DNA of 64,000 nucleotides, from contig JASANG010002137.1 in NCBI GenBank assembly GCA_030248215.1, positions 1-64,000 on the forward strand. The letters are read 5' to 3'. Under the pieces are notes generated by a model, which was not told the origin of the DNA, searched no databases, and saw only the letters and a list, made by a program, of their open reading frames with translations. Numbering within the stretch: position 1 is the stretch's first letter; the number at the start of each line of letters is the position of its first letter. The DNA comes from Enoplolaimus lenunculus (lineage: Eukaryota > Nematoda > Enoplea > Enoplida > Thoracostomopsidae). Both the position numbers and the translations under genes were made by a program. Positions 60,901 to 64,000 of the stretch are shown here, piece by piece.

Positions 60901-63103
60901 CGATGTACACTGCTAAAGTTTACCTATAGCTACGAATTCAATAGCTAAATATAATACAAAACAACAATATTCAGAATATTAGTATATATTCACTTTGACA
61001 TAGCTGACTTTCGGAAGTGATTTTGCGAGGTTACCAAACTGAATTGACATTGCCATTAGGGAGCTTACAGTTAACGTTATTCTAGCCGGTAGAGCCTAAA
61101 AAGATAAAAATATTACTAAAACTTAGCAACCTTACTAGACCGCCGCAGTTCAAGTATGCAGTCAGGTATTCAGTACGAGAGGGGCTCGCCAAATGTACAT
61201 GAATACAAAGTTTGCATCAAAATCACTTGGTCGCTGCTGTAATCAGTAACTGACGTATACGAAACTACTGAGGAGGCAACAGTACTACGCCTTTCTTCTA
61301 CACCTCTAGTTCAACATGATCAAACCGAGAAAATATATGTCCATTGGAATTCAAAATAAATCATGTTGAATATATATTGTAAACAAAGTTGTATACTAAA
61401 TATTCTATGTGTTCGCTTTAAGTTAAACCATTGGTCTATTCGCGTATTCTCAAATGCGGCGTACTGTAAATGATATTTATTTGGCCTCTTCAGAGGGTAC
61501 TACGGACTCTTATTACGGATACGGACTCCTATTGATCGGGACTCAAAATGGGGATCCCCCTCTTATTACCCCCTCTTATTCGGGTCAATACAGTATAGCA
61601 TCTATAACCAGTTAGCGATCGGTATTCTGATTGACGAACGCTTTCAGTTGAGGGTCTCAGGCGCAAATGTAGGACAGACCAATCAAATGCAAAAAATATG
61701 CTGAATTTCGAACCTCACCTTTCGATCAAGCCAAAACGATATCCAGCTGATAAATACTGATGTCGAAGTTGGCAGGTAACACTGTAAGAGATAAAACCCG
61801 TACGATCGACGAAAATAAAATGACACCTCAAGCTGATCCCACAAACCGGCTGCATAATTGAACGAATACTTTTTATACCTATGAACAAAAATATGCACCA
61901 AATTTAATATCACATACAATATGGAAACTATAACAAAAACAACCAAATTTGTCTCATTCTGTACATACAAGCTTTGGCACATGTTACTTTTAGGAATGTC
62001 CAGGTTCCTGGTGGGACTATAAAAGAGTGTTTGGATTCTAGATTACATTTGTTGCTTACACTGTAAATTTCAGTGAGTTGATTTTAACTCAGAATGAGTT
62101 GAATCACTCAGTCTGAGTTAGGACTTTCAGAACTCAGAAAGTTGAGTTGATTCAATTCATTCTGAGAGAAAGTTGAGTTGATTCAATTCATTCTCAGTTA
62201 ATTAATCAACTCACCCAGTGTCAACTCAACTCAGAGTGAGAATCAACTCAACTCAGAGTGAGTTAATGTTTGCTGATATTAATTCAGAAATATCCAACTC
62301 GCTAGCTGAATTGATTAATCAACTCATTGGAATTTACAGTGTAGGCTTATAGGGTTTAGCATATACTTAGGCTTAGGAACACACTTTTGCAACGCTTTCG
62401 CTTAGGCTTAGGCTTATGAATACGCTTAATCTTAGGCTTACGAATACGCTTAATCTATTGCTACGGCCTAAGAGTATAACATTGGCCCAAGCTTTTATCG
62501 CGCATTCTCTGTTTCACCAGTACGTAACCGGTTAATTTATTTCTCTCTCCTATTAAATTAATATGCGTTTATTTTATAAGTCGTGCCTGCCAAATTGCAA
62601 TAAAATGTGTAGTTTTCAGTATGTGAATAAATTAGGAGATTTGTAACATTAAATAATGCGATTTGGCATGCATGGACTTGTAGATGATCGCATCAAAAAT
62701 TGATACCTACTTACCTGTAGGCCTGCAGTCGAAAATCTGGCAATCGTAAATTATCTTCGTTCATAATAACTACGGGTTCTTCTGCTTTCCACCACAGCTT
62801 TACCTACAGTATTTAATTTGTAATATTACACGTTTTAAATTTCGTATAACAGGCTCTAATGTTTCAAAGATTAGACATCAGATGTTAACGCTTGCAAACA
62901 TGACATCCAAGCCATGAACTTCACTTTCCCAATTTCGAACGTGGTTCACTTCAGGAGACATATAACAAACTTTTCCCGTCTGAAACATCCCAAAACAGTA
63001 AACTTACTCGTTCATTGTTGAACGAATAGCTTTCCAAAACCAGCGAACATAACTGTAGGTCCATCGGAAAATATGTAAGGTCCATAAGACAAGGAGCTCT
63101 GAC
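57946..63103 (-). CDS. Cys-loop ligand-gated anion channel subunit, 3' part
   Basis: A pentameric neurotransmitter-gated channel subunit of the plasma membrane. Visible exons: 63103–63008, 62803–62715, 61878–61719, 61095–60994, 60295–60135, 58517–58387, 58217–57946; all phases agree, giving 336 residues to the stop. Exon 1 carries the Cys-loop: two cysteines 13 residues apart around YFPMD. Next come LRLPDF and an extracellular strand, then M1 ([16 protein letters not shown]). M2 is preceded by PAR, the anion-selectivity signature, and reads [16 protein letters not shown]3 starts GIDVW; the M3–M4 loop is ~125 residues; M4 is [16 protein letters not shown]. The 5' exons (signal peptide and most of the ligand-binding domain) lie past the right edge. 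The QFGN…LPKVSYVK pattern recalls the nematode ACC/LGC-46-type acetylcholine- or amine-gated chloride channels; that is from memory. The ligand cannot be read. An AATAAA overlaps the stop codon. Confidence 0.92.
60361..60510. mobile_element. TTAGGC-bearing MITE in the ligand-gated channel gene
   Basis: Reads GGCCCATGTATGGAACAGGG, CCGGATCGTTTTCCG, AAGCTTTAGACTAA, then GCTTAGGCTTAGG units, AATATGCTTATGCTACTGTT and CCGGCCGTGTTCTGTATA. It closely matches 40080–40263. It lies in the intron between the M2 and M3 exons. Confidence 0.75.
61464..61593. mobile_element. Short CTGTAGTGACCC-family MITE (reverse)
   Basis: Reverse orientation: ATATTTATTTGGCC near the left end and CCCCTCTTATTCGGGTCAA–TACAG at the right end, with TA on both sides (61462–61463, 61594–61595). 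It is only 130 bp, so it is an internally deleted derivative of the ~440-bp form. It lies in the intron between the M1 and M2 exons. Confidence 0.7.
62059..62341. mobile_element. Tc1/mariner-like MITE rich in GAGTTGA/TCAACTC
   Basis: A 283-bp element flanked by TA, with inverted ends CACTGTAAATTTCAGTGAG and the complement of CTCATTGGAATTTACAGTG. The interior repeats GAGTTGATT and AATCAACTC many times in both orientations, so a transcript would fold into a long hairpin. It is followed directly by a TTAGGC-type array to ~62465. It lies in the intron upstream of the M1 exon. Confidence 0.8.
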
Positions 63104-64000
63104 CTGCCAACAGTAGACAGCAACAATTAGCTTTTTAAAAAAATTTTTTTATTGTCTGCAATGTTTGTACTCTTTCTATTGTTTTGTGGAAAATGATTGT
63201 AAATTTTCTAAGGAAGGACGCAGTTTCGGCTAAAAAATTTTGACACTTTTATGTGAAACTGTGCAAACTGTGCAAAAATATTTAAACGAAATGCGCTAAC
63301 TATAACAAACTTCTCGATTTAAATGCCCAAAAATTGACAAATTTTGGCTAAATCCTTTTATTTCAGTGAAATGCCGCAAAATCGTATGGTTGTTAAAAAG
63401 TTGCAAATAGTGCAACGGCTTAAAAATTCATAAAATATTTTATCACGGCATTTTTTATTTTAGCGTCGTTTAAAATTGAACAAATCCAGCTTTCGGTTTT
63501 CGATTTCTGTTTAACAACGTTTTCCAATTATTGATTTTGTTCTGCTCAATCGTATTTCGCAATTTGTTAACAAAATGTTTAGCTGATACAGGTCATGATC
63601 TTCGAAAAGTTTTTATGCGTAAATGACCGATTTGTATTCATGTTTCTGTATGGTTTAGAACTTTTGCTGCATTGATATAGTTCACTTTGGCACAAAGTTT
63701 CACATTTTATCATGATTTGCGTATTTAATAAAATACATTTTGCGCATTTAATTAAAAACAATTTAATGGATTTTACGATCCAGCCCTGTTCTATACATGG
63801 TCCGATGTTTGCAATATTCACCGTAATTAAACATGAAAAAAATTTACACAGTTGATATTCAATAGGATTAAGTAGGCATATTTTGTCCAATTTAACAGCT
63901 TTAGTTTATTGTCAACAATTTTGCACAGTTCACACATTTGCGTTGCGCGTTTAATACACAGCTACGTTAGCACAAACCTTTATTCGGTAATTGAGCCACG
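63104..64000. other. Intron of the ligand-gated channel gene up to the window edge
   Basis: A+T-rich sequence 5' of the Cys-loop exon on the minus strand. A fragment of the TTAGGC-MITE end (CCAGCCCTGTTCTATACATGG) lies at 63781–63801. I found no further exon of the ligand-binding domain, so the next one is probably outside the window. Confidence 0.5.

Noticed and set aside
61150-61200. CAGTACGAGAGG, resembling the sarcin–ricin loop of 28S rRNA
   Set aside because: Only about a dozen bases match and the flanks do not look like rRNA; it lies in an intron of the ligand-gated channel.
1-64000. CRISPR arrays, operons and bacterial promoters
   Set aside because: The split genes and repeat content are eukaryotic; the direct repeats seen are tandem or transposon-derived without spacer structure.

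Overview
This is eukaryotic DNA: genes in pieces with GT–AG introns, A+T-rich introns and intergenic DNA, and dense transposon debris. A nematode is the best guess. Degenerate arrays of TTAGGC, the nematode telomere repeat, recur at more than a dozen places on both strands. The host genes are TWK-type two-pore potassium channels and a Cys-loop anion channel, both expanded in nematodes, and several splice acceptors are TTTCAG-like. Intron and spacer size suggests a large, repeat-rich genome rather than a compact Caenorhabditis-like one. The assignment is an inference; no species was identified.

Layout. 1–28 kb is gene-poor: a retrotransposon gag fossil (3479–4597), many short terminal-inverted-repeat elements (MITEs), a degenerate ~177-bp satellite (12.3–13.2 kb), a G+C-rich foldback (20.3 kb), and one possible exon of unknown product (28148–28340, minus). 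29–35.3 kb holds a plus-strand K2P channel in five visible exons with canonical filters (TTIGYG, TTIGFG). 37.0–46.0 kb holds a second K2P channel on the minus strand, convergent with the first. Its seven exons join in frame to a predicted 1508-residue protein with a 950-residue glutamine-rich tail ending in a PDZ-ligand-like STSV. Its second pore reads STLGHP where a GFG/GYG filter is expected. 46.2–54.5 kb is an LTR retrotransposon with nearly identical 2.18-kb LTRs, inserted in a TTAGGC-bearing MITE. 57.9–63.1 kb holds the 3' seven exons of a Cys-loop ligand-gated anion channel on the minus strand, from the Cys-loop through M1–M4 to the stop; its 5' part lies beyond the right edge.

All three host genes encode membrane channels that would set excitability: two potassium leak channels and one inhibitory ligand-gated channel. 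Nothing in the sequence shows that they are co-regulated. All exon models were read by eye from splice signals, phase and family motifs, without transcript evidence.

The most notable points are the aberrant second filter of the minus K2P, the MITE family that carries telomere-like TTAGGC arrays, three introns with MITEs inserted within 6–12 bases of a splice site, and a series of GUAA-loop hairpins with covarying stems near the 3' end of the LTR element.
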